From a virus: a stretch of DNA of 25,809 bases. The stretch's first letter is position 1, and each line of letters begins with the position of its first letter. Positions 7,371 through 14,588 of this stretch are shown here, piece by piece. Location of the stretch: the IMG/VR virus record IMGVR_UViG_3300023276_000880, positions 1-25,809 of that record; one strand, written 5' to 3'. A program made the translations under genes and the position numbers. Under the pieces are notes generated by a model, which made no database searches, was not told where the DNA came from, and saw only the letters and a program-made list of their open reading frames with translations.

Positions 7371-8776
7371 TGGATAATATAGTATTAAAACAACTGATTG
7401 AAAATCAAGAGTACCTTGTAAAAGTCCTTCCACATCTGAGGAAGGACTTTTTTGGGACGTATTCAGGGAAACTAATATACAAAATAATCAAAACTTTGGT
7501 TAATAAATACCATAGGAAACCAACATATACAGCAATTATGAATGCTGTTCAAAAGATTGATAATATTAACGAATCTGCTTTTAATGAAGTCAAAGAGGAT
7601 CTATCGGACATTCAATCAAATTATGATGAAGAGTTAGATTTTGAATGGTTGATGGATGAAACAGAGCAATTTTGCAAAGATAAGGCAATGGAAAATGCAA
7701 TTTTTAGTTCTGTTTCAATATATGAAGATAAAGAGAAACCAAATACTAAGATTGAAGAGTTGATAAGAGATGCACTTAGTATATCATTCAAAAATAATAT
7801 AGGTATAAATTATTTCAAGGATGATGATATCAAAAGAAGATATGAGTCTATGACAAGTGTCAAGAAAAAGTTTAAATCTCATCTCAGTGAGTTTAATTTG
7901 GTATGTGGTGGAGGAATAGAACCAAAGGCATTATCATTGTTGGTTGGTGATACTCATAGTGGTAAAACTATGTCTATGGTGTCATTAGGTGCATCTTATG
8001 TGAGAAATGGGTATAATGTACTATATGTCACTCTTGAAATGAGTGAGGAAAAGATAAGTCAATTATTTGATGCTAATTTTATTGACATGGAAATCAATGA
8101 TATTCCATCTCTAACATATGATAATTTCCATAGTAGTGTCAAATCATCTTGGCAGGATGGACATGGTGATTTATTTATTAGAGAATTTCCAACTGCCGGA
8201 GCGGGAACAAATGATATCAGGAATCTTTGTAATGAGTTAAAGATTAAGGAAGGATTTGAACCTGACATTCTTATAGTTGATTATGTTAATCTCATGAGAT
8301 CAGACAGGTATTCAAATGCGGACTCATACACCATGATTAAGTCCATAGCAGAAGAGTTAAGGGGTTTGATGGTTGATATGGGTTATGCTGGTTTAACAGC
8401 CACACAGCTAAATAGAGGTGGTGCTGATAGTGCTAATCCTACCATGAGAGATACTGCTGAATCATATGGTTTACCTGCAACTGTTGATTTATTGGTTGCA
8501 ATGTATACTAATGAGGATCTTCAAGCACAAAATGTTATCATATGGAAATATCTCAAAAATAGGTTTGGTGGCATTACTGGACATAAAACACCTTTTACTA
8601 CACTTTTTGAAATGGCAATGTTATGTGATATAAAGAAAGAACATGATGATGTTCCATTTATTAAAAACTCAGAAAAGACTATTGCATTGATAGAAAAGAT
8701 GAAAAGAAGGTCAGATGCAGGAGTTGCAGATACATGTGTATCTTCGGATATTAATGAACTTTTTGATGAGGGCTAA
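7370..8776 (+). CDS. 41: Replicative DNA helicase, gp41/DnaB-like
   Basis: A 468-residue DnaB-family hexameric helicase, close to T4 gp41 (about 460-475). The N-terminal 60 residues follow the gp41 pattern (LKQLIENQEYLVKVLPHL...). The RecA-like core carries Walker A GDTHSGKT at residues 193-200 (K199), ETMS-like LEMSEEK, Walker B ILIVDYVNLM, and the TATQLNR sensor motif. It would unwind the replication fork 5'-3' with a primase and loader encoded elsewhere. The start is GTG 7370, overlapping the upstream stop; the conserved N-terminus supports it. Codons 17-28 contain an intrinsic-terminator-like hairpin, described separately. Confidence 0.9.
   Translation: MDNIVLKQLIENQEYLVKVLPHLRKDFFGTYSGKLIYKIIKTLVNKYHRKPTYTAIMNAVQKIDNINESAFNEVKEDLSDIQSNYDEELDFEWLMDETEQFCKDKAMENAIFSSVSIYEDKEKPNTKIEELIRDALSISFKNNIGINYFKDDDIKRRYESMTSVKKKFKSHLSEFNLVCGGGIEPKALSLLVGDTHSGKTMSMVSLGASYVRNGYNVLYVTLEMSEEKISQLFDANFIDMEINDIPSLTYDNFHSSVKSSWQDGHGDLFIREFPTAGAGTNDIRNLCNELKIKEGFEPDILIVDYVNLMRSDRYSNADSYTMIKSIAEELRGLMVDMGYAGLTATQLNRGGADSANPTMRDTAESYGLPATVDLLVAMYTNEDLQAQNVIIWKYLKNRFGGITGHKTPFTTLFEMAMLCDIKKEHDDVPFIKNSEKTIALIEKMKRRSDAGVADTCVSSDINELFDEG
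7420..7453 (+). terminator. Terminator-like hairpin inside the helicase coding sequence
   Basis: A perfect 12-pair stem (7420-7431 with 7440-7451) around the eight-base loop ACATCTGA. It has a GC-rich core, GTCCTTCC/GGAAGGAC, and the 3' arm runs into six T residues (7448-7453). This is the full architecture of an intrinsic terminator. It lies 50-84 bases into the gp41-like gene, within a part of the protein that follows the T4 gp41 N-terminus, so the reading frame through it is real. While ribosomes translate this region the hairpin should be masked; when translation fails, transcription could stop. Confidence 0.65.
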
Positions 8777-8777
8777 A

Positions 8778-8978
8778 ATGGTTGAAAAATATGAGGTTGT
8801 CTTATTGAGAAAATGTGTTATTTATGATGATCCTTTTTTTGAAATGCTCAAAGTAGGATATATTCATGATGAAGAGGAATTATTTGTAATATTGAAAGAT
8901 TCTGAAAAATTTTGGTACGCAAATGAATTTTTTGATATAACAGGAGTTAAAAATTTTTATTGTGGAGATTTAAAATGA
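8778..8978 (+). CDS. Small protein of unknown function
   Basis: A 66-residue protein that I do not recognise. ATG 8778 starts one base after the helicase stop, with GAGGG at 8768-8772 five bases upstream; an in-frame ATG at 8715 would overlap the helicase by 62 bases and is unlikely. The sequence is rich in aromatic and acidic residues (VLLRKCVIYDDPFFEML, SEKFWYANEFFDI) and reads like a small beta-rich globular domain. There is no membrane span, and the two cysteines are far apart. Its stop overlaps the next start in an ATGA arrangement, indicating coupled translation. Confidence 0.55.
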   Translation: MVEKYEVVLLRKCVIYDDPFFEMLKVGYIHDEEELFVILKDSEKFWYANEFFDITGVKNFYCGDLK

Positions 8979-9208
8979 TTAAAAATGATACCAAAATAGA
9001 ACATATCTGTAGAAATGGAACACATATATCATGTGATAGAGCTGATCTTAAATGTAATGTTGTGATATTATCAGATTCACTCCATCTAAAAGGTGAACTT
9101 ATGGCAGACATGGCAGAATTTGGTGCATGGCATAGATCTGAGGTATGGGAACACTTATCATCATTTGCTGGTTATGATACAATTAGATATGATATAGAAT
9201 ATGTTTAA
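8975..9208 (+). CDS. Small protein of unknown function
   Basis: A 77-residue protein with no recognised family. It starts at ATG 8975, overlapping the upstream stop by four bases (ATGA), with GGAG seven bases upstream. The sequence has two cysteines near the N-terminus (HICRNGTHISC) and a His/Trp-rich middle (AEFGAWHRSEVWEHL). It is the last gene of the DNA-metabolism block: the next gap carries a copy of the putative late promoter motif, and no terminator is visible between them. Confidence 0.55.
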   Translation: MIKNDTKIEHICRNGTHISCDRADLKCNVVILSDSLHLKGELMADMAEFGAWHRSEVWEHLSSFAGYDTIRYDIEYV

Positions 9209-9210
9209 AT

Positions 9211-9225
9211 AGTAAATAGTTAAAA
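9211..9225 (+). promoter_or_regulatory. Putative late promoter motif, copy 1
   Basis: AGTAAATAGTTAAAA, one of four copies of AGTAAATANTTAAAA in gaps between gene blocks. The TAAATA core matches the end of the T4 late promoter TATAAATA. The core ends 21 bases before ATG 9240, which leaves room for a short leader with its AAAGGA ribosome site. Promoter identity is inferred from recurrence and position. Confidence 0.5.
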
Positions 9226-9239
9226 CAAAGGATATTATT

Positions 9240-9530
9240 ATGGATTTCAATAAGATGTTTCTGGAGGCAGGTGTGAAAGATAGTGTAAAAAAAGTTGATT
9301 ATGATTGTCCTATTTTTGAGGCATCAGATAGTTTAAAGGGTGAAATATCAGAATTGATTGAAGGTAATACTGTCCTATCAGAGTTAAAAACAAAGGCTAT
9401 TGAAGATATGGATATGGTTAATGAATACTTAGATTATATCCATAGTGCATATCAAAAACAAATTATTGCATTGTCAGAGATATTTAATATTGGTTTTGAT
9501 GATGTTGCAAATACATTTATGGAGATTTAA
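9240..9530 (+). CDS. Unknown protein, first gene of a probable late unit
   Basis: A 96-residue protein of unknown function, starting at ATG 9240 behind AAAGGA (9227-9232) and just downstream of a putative late promoter motif. The sequence is acidic and mostly helical (SDSLKGEISELIEGN, SELKTKAIEDMDMVNEYLDYIHSAYQKQ) and ends with a hydrophobic turn (IFNIGFDDVANTFMEI). No transmembrane segment or enzymatic motif is visible. The promoter context suggests expression with structural genes rather than with the replication genes upstream. Confidence 0.6.
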   Translation: MDFNKMFLEAGVKDSVKKVDYDCPIFEASDSLKGEISELIEGNTVLSELKTKAIEDMDMVNEYLDYIHSAYQKQIIALSEIFNIGFDDVANTFMEI

Positions 9531-9532
9531 TA

Positions 9533-9895
9533 ATGGGTGCATTTGGTAAACTACAGGCAATTATGTTTGTTACCCTTTTATCTAAACCCTTTAAGGATTG
9601 GAAAGCCTACAAATTAGGGCTTATTGATCTAAAGGGTAAGAAGTTAAGAGAACCAAAAACAAATGAAGAGAAGAAATCATTGGGACTGTTTGAAAATTTG
9701 GTTAGGAAAATCAAGTCTATCATATTGAAATTCCTACCAAGTTCAAACTATTTACAGTTTATTCTTGCAGCATTTCTATTAAAAGAAAATGTGTCAGATG
9801 AGGAAAATGAAGCTAAAAAGGCTATTGATGAGGTATTGACAGAGGAAGAAAATGAACTTCTTATGAAAATCATCTCAAATAAAATCATTCAATAA
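9533..9895 (+). CDS. Conserved phage protein of unknown function (KDWKAYKLGLID type)
   Basis: A 120-residue protein. The segment PFKDWKAYKLGLIDLKGKKL, followed by EPKTNEEKK and a basic helix LVRKIKSII, resembles a small protein that I recall recurring in T4-like phages of environmental origin, usually annotated hypothetical; that recollection is from memory, not a search. The middle (NYLQFILAAFLLKEN) is hydrophobic and may be a buried helix or a weak membrane segment. The acidic C-terminus follows. It begins two bases after its neighbour's stop and shares the putative late promoter, so a structural or assembly role is possible but unproven. Confidence 0.6.
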   Translation: MGAFGKLQAIMFVTLLSKPFKDWKAYKLGLIDLKGKKLREPKTNEEKKSLGLFENLVRKIKSIILKFLPSSNYLQFILAAFLLKENVSDEENEAKKAIDEVLTEEENELLMKIISNKIIQ

Positions 9896-9906
9896 AAAGG
9901 ATATTT

Positions 9907-11148
9907 ATGGATAAAGGCAAAATTTTAACTCAACTACAAAGGGATATTTTACAACTAAAAGAAGAAAACCCAACATATTCATCAAGAGATATTGCAGTTG
10001 TACTTTCTTGTAATGATCGGTATGTTAGGAAGGTAATATCACATTTTTATGATCCAGAACCAGAAGTGTTAAATGAAGATAATGTTGGTGAAATTTTAGT
10101 TCATTCTTTAGATCTTGAAAAGAAAAATCAGAGACTGAAAGATCAACAGAGAATTGAGAGAAAAATTAGAGAAGAATATAGGTATGATAATGCTGTAAAT
10201 GTATATACTAAAGAGTTAGTTAAAATCTTTGAAAATAGACCCAAACATGATATACCAACACATCATAGTTATAACATAGATACACATGCAGGTATTTTTC
10301 ATATCACAGATACACATTTCAATGAATTGATCAATATAAGAAATAATCAATATGATTTCAAAATAGCATCTAAAAGGCTTAGGAAGATGGTTGTTGAGGC
10401 CAAAAGAATATTTGATGCATATCATATAGATAAGGTTTTGATTGCATTCACAGGTGATTTAATCAATTCTGACAGGAGATTAGATGAGCTTTTGAATCAG
10501 GCTACCAACAGGGCAAAAGCATCATCTCTATCAGCTATTCTACTTGAGCAGGTTATTTTAGATCTATCCTACGAATATGATGTGTCTGTTGCATCTGTAT
10601 CGGGAAATGAGGGTAGAGTTAAAGATGAATATGGTTCATCTGAGGTAATGTTGACTGATAATTATGATTATAATGTCAATGAAATGTTGAAGTTGATGTT
10701 TAGACATGATTCAGAAGTAAATTTTATTGATGGTTCTGCTGGTGAAAATGTTGTCAATCTCAATGGAAAAAACATTCTTCTATTACATGGAAACCAGATA
10801 AAAGCTAATCATATGAAATCCATGCAGAGTATTAGAGGAAAATACTCAGATATGGGTATCAAGATTGATTTTGCATTATATGGTCATTTACATGCTACTC
10901 TTATCACAGATTTCTATGCAAGATCAGCTAGTTTATGTGGTGCAAACTCATATTCTGACAATGATTTACAGTTTTCGTCAAAAGCTAGTCAAAATATACA
11001 TATAATAAGTGATACAGATATTCACTCATTTAAGCTAGATTTACAAAATGTAGATGGTATTGAAGGATATAAGATTGATGAGGATCTTATAGCATATAAC
11101 GCCAAATCACACGAAAAAATATCATGGATAGAGCCTAAAAAGATCTAA
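9907..11148 (+). CDS. Metallophosphoesterase with N-terminal helix-turn-helix
   Basis: A 413-residue protein. Residues 1-45 look like a DNA-binding helix-turn-helix (SSRDIAVVLSCNDRYVRKVI). After a charged linker comes a calcineurin-type phosphoesterase domain: DTH (D135, H137), GD (D184), GN (N234), H294 in LLHGN, and GHLH (H327, H329). The family motif GNH[DE] reads GNEG here, so the usual histidine after Asn is replaced by glutamate. These folds cut phosphodiesters or phosphomonoesters; with a DNA-binding domain, a sequence-directed nuclease is plausible. It is distinct from the gp47 gene, lies in the unit behind late motif 1, and is followed by a strong terminator. Confidence 0.75.
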   Translation: MDKGKILTQLQRDILQLKEENPTYSSRDIAVVLSCNDRYVRKVISHFYDPEPEVLNEDNVGEILVHSLDLEKKNQRLKDQQRIERKIREEYRYDNAVNVYTKELVKIFENRPKHDIPTHHSYNIDTHAGIFHITDTHFNELINIRNNQYDFKIASKRLRKMVVEAKRIFDAYHIDKVLIAFTGDLINSDRRLDELLNQATNRAKASSLSAILLEQVILDLSYEYDVSVASVSGNEGRVKDEYGSSEVMLTDNYDYNVNEMLKLMFRHDSEVNFIDGSAGENVVNLNGKNILLLHGNQIKANHMKSMQSIRGKYSDMGIKIDFALYGHLHATLITDFYARSASLCGANSYSDNDLQFSSKASQNIHIISDTDIHSFKLDLQNVDGIEGYKIDEDLIAYNAKSHEKISWIEPKKI

Positions 11149-11175
11149 TCTTACCAAAAAACCCCACCAAAAAAT

Positions 11176-11211
11176 AAAAAAGGCAACATATTAATTTATG
11201 TTGCCTTTTTT
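11176..11211 (+). terminator. Intrinsic terminator after the phosphoesterase gene
   Basis: The stem has GGCAACATA (11182-11190) paired with TATGTTGCC (11197-11205), extended by an A-run upstream pairing with a T-run downstream, around a six-base loop, TTAATT. The T-run ends at 11211. The A-rich upstream side could also support termination from the opposite strand. It separates the unit ending at 11148 from the structural genes beginning at 11275. Confidence 0.9.
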
Positions 11212-11223
11212 CGTTCCCTTAAA

Positions 11224-11238
11224 AGTAAATAATTAAAA
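11224..11238 (+). promoter_or_regulatory. Putative late promoter motif, copy 2
   Basis: AGTAAATAATTAAAA, identical to copy 4. It sits 12 bases after a strong terminator and 36 bases before ATG 11275, where a new promoter is needed to transcribe the portal-to-protease genes. Confidence 0.6.
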
Positions 11239-11274
11239 ATTGTATTATTAATCAATAAATTTAGGAGATCAATA

Positions 11275-11541
11275 ATGGATGTAAAAGAGAAAATTAATGG
11301 AATTTTCATGGATATTCTTACAGAAGATAGCACATATTACAATGTAGGAGATGGAGTTAAATTCACCCCTGAAGACGTAGCACAATATAATGTTGGTAAG
11401 GAGATTGGTTTTGATTATGGCAAGATTGTATCTCTGAAGGGTATGGATTATGTTGTAGAGCTTGATAGTGGTGTTAAAATCACTGTTAAGAATCAAAATG
11501 CATATGCATTTGGTAATGCAGATGGTGATGCTAATCCATAA
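11275..11541 (+). CDS. Small structural or internal head protein with scaffold-like N-terminus
   Basis: An 88-residue protein. Its first 18 residues match the scaffold gp22 start residue for residue in key places: MD(V/I)KE at 1-5, F11, D13, and LTED at 15-18. LTE fits the T4 prohead protease rule (Leu/Ile-x-Glu then cut), so residues 1-17 may be a removable targeting peptide. The remaining 71 residues include a KOW-like beta stretch (GKIVSLKGMDYVVELDSGVKI). It could be a head-packaged internal protein, analogous in logic to the T4 internal proteins, or a minor core component. GGAG lies about nine bases upstream. Function is inferred only. Confidence 0.6.
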   Translation: MDVKEKINGIFMDILTEDSTYYNVGDGVKFTPEDVAQYNVGKEIGFDYGKIVSLKGMDYVVELDSGVKITVKNQNAYAFGNADGDANP

Positions 11542-11556
11542 TAGGAGAGTCATATT

Positions 11557-11919
11557 ATGACTATAAGCTCAGAAACAGGAACAGTAAATGGTTCTGATGT
11601 AACATATAATATCCCAGGAAGAGGATCAGCTAGAGGTGAGGGTGTAATTGCATACATTGATTATACTTTAGCTGGTTCTGATGCCCTTATCCTTACAATG
11701 TCTTTTCAAAATACTGAAATTAATAGTGATGACTATTTTAAACAGATTGTTGTGGATACAGGGATATTAGAGTTAGCATCTATTAGTGTTACGGCTACAG
11801 GTCTTTATAGATTACCTATAGCAACTGCACTAAATGAAGAATCTGTGACATTAACATTTAGTGGTTTAGATACAGGTGTGGTTAATGTTGAATTCTCTGT
11901 AGATAATGGATTCGTTTAA
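11557..11919 (+). CDS. Probable virion structural protein, beta-rich
   Basis: A 120-residue protein rich in Thr, Ser, Gly and Val with alternating beta-strand patterns throughout (DALILTMSFQNTEI, ESVTLTFSGLDTGVVNVEFSVDNGFV). This is the look of a small tail-fibre, fibre-adaptor or head-decoration domain, but I recognise no specific family. There are no cysteines and no membrane segment. GGAGAG lies just upstream. Its stop overlaps the start of the fibre-like gene in TAATG, so the two are probably co-translated and may act together. Confidence 0.55.
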   Translation: MTISSETGTVNGSDVTYNIPGRGSARGEGVIAYIDYTLAGSDALILTMSFQNTEINSDDYFKQIVVDTGILELASISVTATGLYRLPIATALNEESVTLTFSGLDTGVVNVEFSVDNGFV

Positions 11920-12380
11920 TGACAATTAAAAATAAAAGCAGATATGATATATTTAGAGATGGATTGACTTTAGGTGAAATTAATTCGCTTAAAAATATTG
12001 CTAATGGACTTTGTGGATTAGATGAAAATGCAAAAGTACCAATAGCACAACTTCCAGATAGTATTACTGGTGCTATATATTATTTAGGCACTTGGGATTG
12101 TTCCACAGGTTCATACCCTGTTGGACCTAATCAGGGTGATTATTATATTTGTAATGTTGAAGGTACAATAGGAGCTGTTGATTATCTTGTTGCTGATTGG
12201 CTAGTCTATAATGGTTCTACATGGGATAAAATTGATAATTCATATGGACATGATCACGATTATAGATACTATACTCTAACTGAAATTGATACATTTTTGG
12301 TTCAAGATGATATGCAAGTGTTCCTTCAGGTTTTCCAAACAGAGATGATTCTGTTATTAGCTTTGATGATGGAACACTAA
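11919..12380 (+). CDS. Tail-fibre-like protein, N-terminal part (frame breaks near 12311)
   Basis: A 153-residue open frame whose first about 130 residues are typical of phage fibre proteins: KVPIAQLPDSITGAIYYLG, then GNWD-like GTWDCSTGSYPV, GDYYIC, and DWLVYNGSTWDKIDNS. After DTFLVQDD the frame turns into an unlikely hydrophobic tail (ILLLALMMEH) and stops. From 12311 the -1 frame reads on as fibre-type sequence (YASVPSGFPNRDDSVISF) without a stop down to 14578. So this is probably the 5' part of one longer gene, split by a single missing base, a programmed -1 shift or a sequence error. Confidence 0.7.
   Translation: MTIKNKSRYDIFRDGLTLGEINSLKNIANGLCGLDENAKVPIAQLPDSITGAIYYLGTWDCSTGSYPVGPNQGDYYICNVEGTIGAVDYLVADWLVYNGSTWDKIDNSYGHDHDYRYYTLTEIDTFLVQDDMQVFLQVFQTEMILLLALMMEH
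12309..12380 (+). other. Frame break or possible -1 frameshift window in the fibre gene
   Basis: The upstream frame is open to 12380. The -1 frame has a TGA at 12308-12310 and is open from 12311, so a -1 shift must occur within this interval. The change of protein character points to its 5' end: GATGATATG here would read through as ...DDYASV if one more T were present (GATGATTATG). No standard slippery heptamer is obvious; TTTTCC at 12331-12336 is the nearest slippable run. Confidence 0.6.
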
Positions 12381-12484
12381 CCTTTAGTATTACACCTTCT
12401 GGAGCTGATTTTGATGTATATAGTGATAGAATTTTATATACATTTGATGAAGCACAAACAGCAACAATAACTGACACTGAAGGA

Positions 12485-14578
12485 ATGTGGCATTTCTATT
12501 TTGATACAGATGGTGTTTTACAATCAACACAAACACTTGCAGAATCACTAATATTAAAATATGCATATATATCTAATGGTTATTGGGATGCAGATGCTAA
12601 TACTTTAATATTGGTAGCAGATGAGAGACATGGGCTAACAATGAACCCTATGACTCATCTATATCTTCATGATACTGTAGGAACAAGATTTCAAGAAGGT
12701 TTAGGTCTAGTCAGTATTGTTTCTGATGGTGATGGAAATCTTGATGCTTCTGCTCAATTTGGATATGGTACGGGTATTATATGGGATGAAGATATCAAAT
12801 TTGATTTTTCTGGGGTAGCATCTCCAGCACAAATTCCAGTATTTTATAAAACTGGTACATTTGGGTATTGGAGAAAAGATACTGCAACAAATTTCCCAGT
12901 TAAAAATTTTGTTGGTGGTGATTCTAGATTAGCATACAATGAATGGACAGGGACAACTTGGCAACAAACAGAAATAACTAATAATGATTTTGGTTTATGT
13001 CATTTATTTGCAACTAATGATTCAAATCAACCAATTATATCTATTCAAGGTCAAGGTGATTTTACAAGACTAAATCAAGCTAGAGAGGCAGCAGCAACAG
13101 AAATTAATAATCTTATTACTACCGGAATGCCATTTCAAGAATTTTTAGCTATAGCATCAGTTATATACCAAACATCTAATGGATATACAAATGATGTAAA
13201 ATCAAGAATTAGAACTACTGATACTGGTGATGATTATATTGATTTCAGATATTCATTTGGTGGTGGAACTGCTGGATCTGTAAATGATCATGGTTCATTA
13301 TCAGGATTAGATGATGATGACCATACCCAATATATGCTAAGAACCGACCTTGCAGAAACAACTCAAGGTGATACTGCTGGTATGTATGATGTTGGCTTTC
13401 CGGTTATTAATACTCCTGTATGTGATAGTTTAGGTTGTATAATTAATAAAAGTCTTTCTGCTGGAGTATTAACAGGTGGATCAATAACAGATGCAGGATC
13501 AAATACTATTGATGTTGCTGCTGGTACAGGATTAATAAAAGCATTAGATCTTGAAGATGCTGAACTTTTAGCCTTTGAATGGCCTGAACTAACAGGATAT
13601 GTAGTACCTAGTGATAGTGTTAGATATGTAGGTGTTGAATATAATGCAGGAACACCACAAATTGTAATTAAAACAACAGATACGTGGGATTTAGATACAG
13701 ATTTTCCATTAGGTAAAGTAGTGAGAAATGATAATCTCCATACTCTAAATGATCCTTGGTGGGTTGGTGATATCCATACAAATATTCTAGAAAGATTTCA
13801 AGGAATAGGTAAATTCACTAGAGATGCTTTTATTGGTGGATTAATGATATCTGTACCAGGGACTAGAAATCTTGCTATAACTGCTGGTAGTGTTTGGACG
13901 CATATTAATGAGTTTGAAATATCATCATTAGATACAAGTATATCTGGAACATTTGCTATATCTTGGGTAGATACTATTGGAAATCACACAGAATCAAGTG
14001 TATCTCAATATCCAATAGGCCAGTGGAATGATCTAACCGAAGATACATTACAAACAATATCAAACAATGATTATGCAAATTGGTGGGTATATGCTGAAGT
14101 TGAGCATGATGTTTTACATTTGGTATATCCTCAAAATGTATATTCTAATTCTGCTAGTGCTGAAGTTGAAACTGCACCAGTAAATATACCATTACATGTA
14201 CAAGAAACAGCTATATTGGTTGGTAGAATTCTTTTTCAGCAAGGTAATGATACTCCTATAGCTGTTCAATCTGCATTTGAAACATCATTTTCTGCCTCTT
14301 TAGTTGCAGATCATGGGAATTTAGCCGGATTATCTGGTAATGATCATCCACAATATGCTTTAGTTTCTGATAGATTTGTTTCAACTGAACAAACTGGAAC
14401 TGCATCTCAACAAACAATAGCTCATGGGTTATCAGGTACACCAACAGGGGTTTTAGTATCTGTTACTGATGACAATTCTGGTGGTGGTTTTGTAATCACA
14501 GAAGGAACCCATGATAGTACAAATGTATATGTCACATGTACAACTGATGTTAAATATAAAGTTTTGGCTTTTCTATAA
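12485..14578 (+). CDS. Tail-fibre-like protein, C-terminal part
   Basis: A 697-residue frame from ATG 12485. Fibre-like coding is continuous from 12311 (about 58 extra residues including SGFPNRDD and DTEGMWHFYFDTDGVL), and 12485 has no good ribosome site, so its true 5' end probably lies in the gene before. Two copies of the fibre motif H-x-x-L-x-G-L-x-x-D-D-H-x-Q-Y occur: DHGSLSGLDDDDHTQY in the middle and DHGNLAGLSGNDHPQY near the C-terminus. The end (GTASQQTIAHGLSGTP) resembles phage fibre or spike C-terminal domains. It probably binds host surface or forms a trimeric fibre shaft. Its place directly before the portal gene is unlike T4. Confidence 0.7.
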   Translation: MWHFYFDTDGVLQSTQTLAESLILKYAYISNGYWDADANTLILVADERHGLTMNPMTHLYLHDTVGTRFQEGLGLVSIVSDGDGNLDASAQFGYGTGIIWDEDIKFDFSGVASPAQIPVFYKTGTFGYWRKDTATNFPVKNFVGGDSRLAYNEWTGTTWQQTEITNNDFGLCHLFATNDSNQPIISIQGQGDFTRLNQAREAAATEINNLITTGMPFQEFLAIASVIYQTSNGYTNDVKSRIRTTDTGDDYIDFRYSFGGGTAGSVNDHGSLSGLDDDDHTQYMLRTDLAETTQGDTAGMYDVGFPVINTPVCDSLGCIINKSLSAGVLTGGSITDAGSNTIDVAAGTGLIKALDLEDAELLAFEWPELTGYVVPSDSVRYVGVEYNAGTPQIVIKTTDTWDLDTDFPLGKVVRNDNLHTLNDPWWVGDIHTNILERFQGIGKFTRDAFIGGLMISVPGTRNLAITAGSVWTHINEFEISSLDTSISGTFAISWVDTIGNHTESSVSQYPIGQWNDLTEDTLQTISNNDYANWWVYAEVEHDVLHLVYPQNVYSNSASAEVETAPVNIPLHVQETAILVGRILFQQGNDTPIAVQSAFETSFSASLVADHGNLAGLSGNDHPQYALVSDRFVSTEQTGTASQQTIAHGLSGTPTGVLVSVTDDNSGGGFVITEGTHDSTNVYVTCTTDVKYKVLAFL

Positions 14579-14588
14579 AGGATAATAC

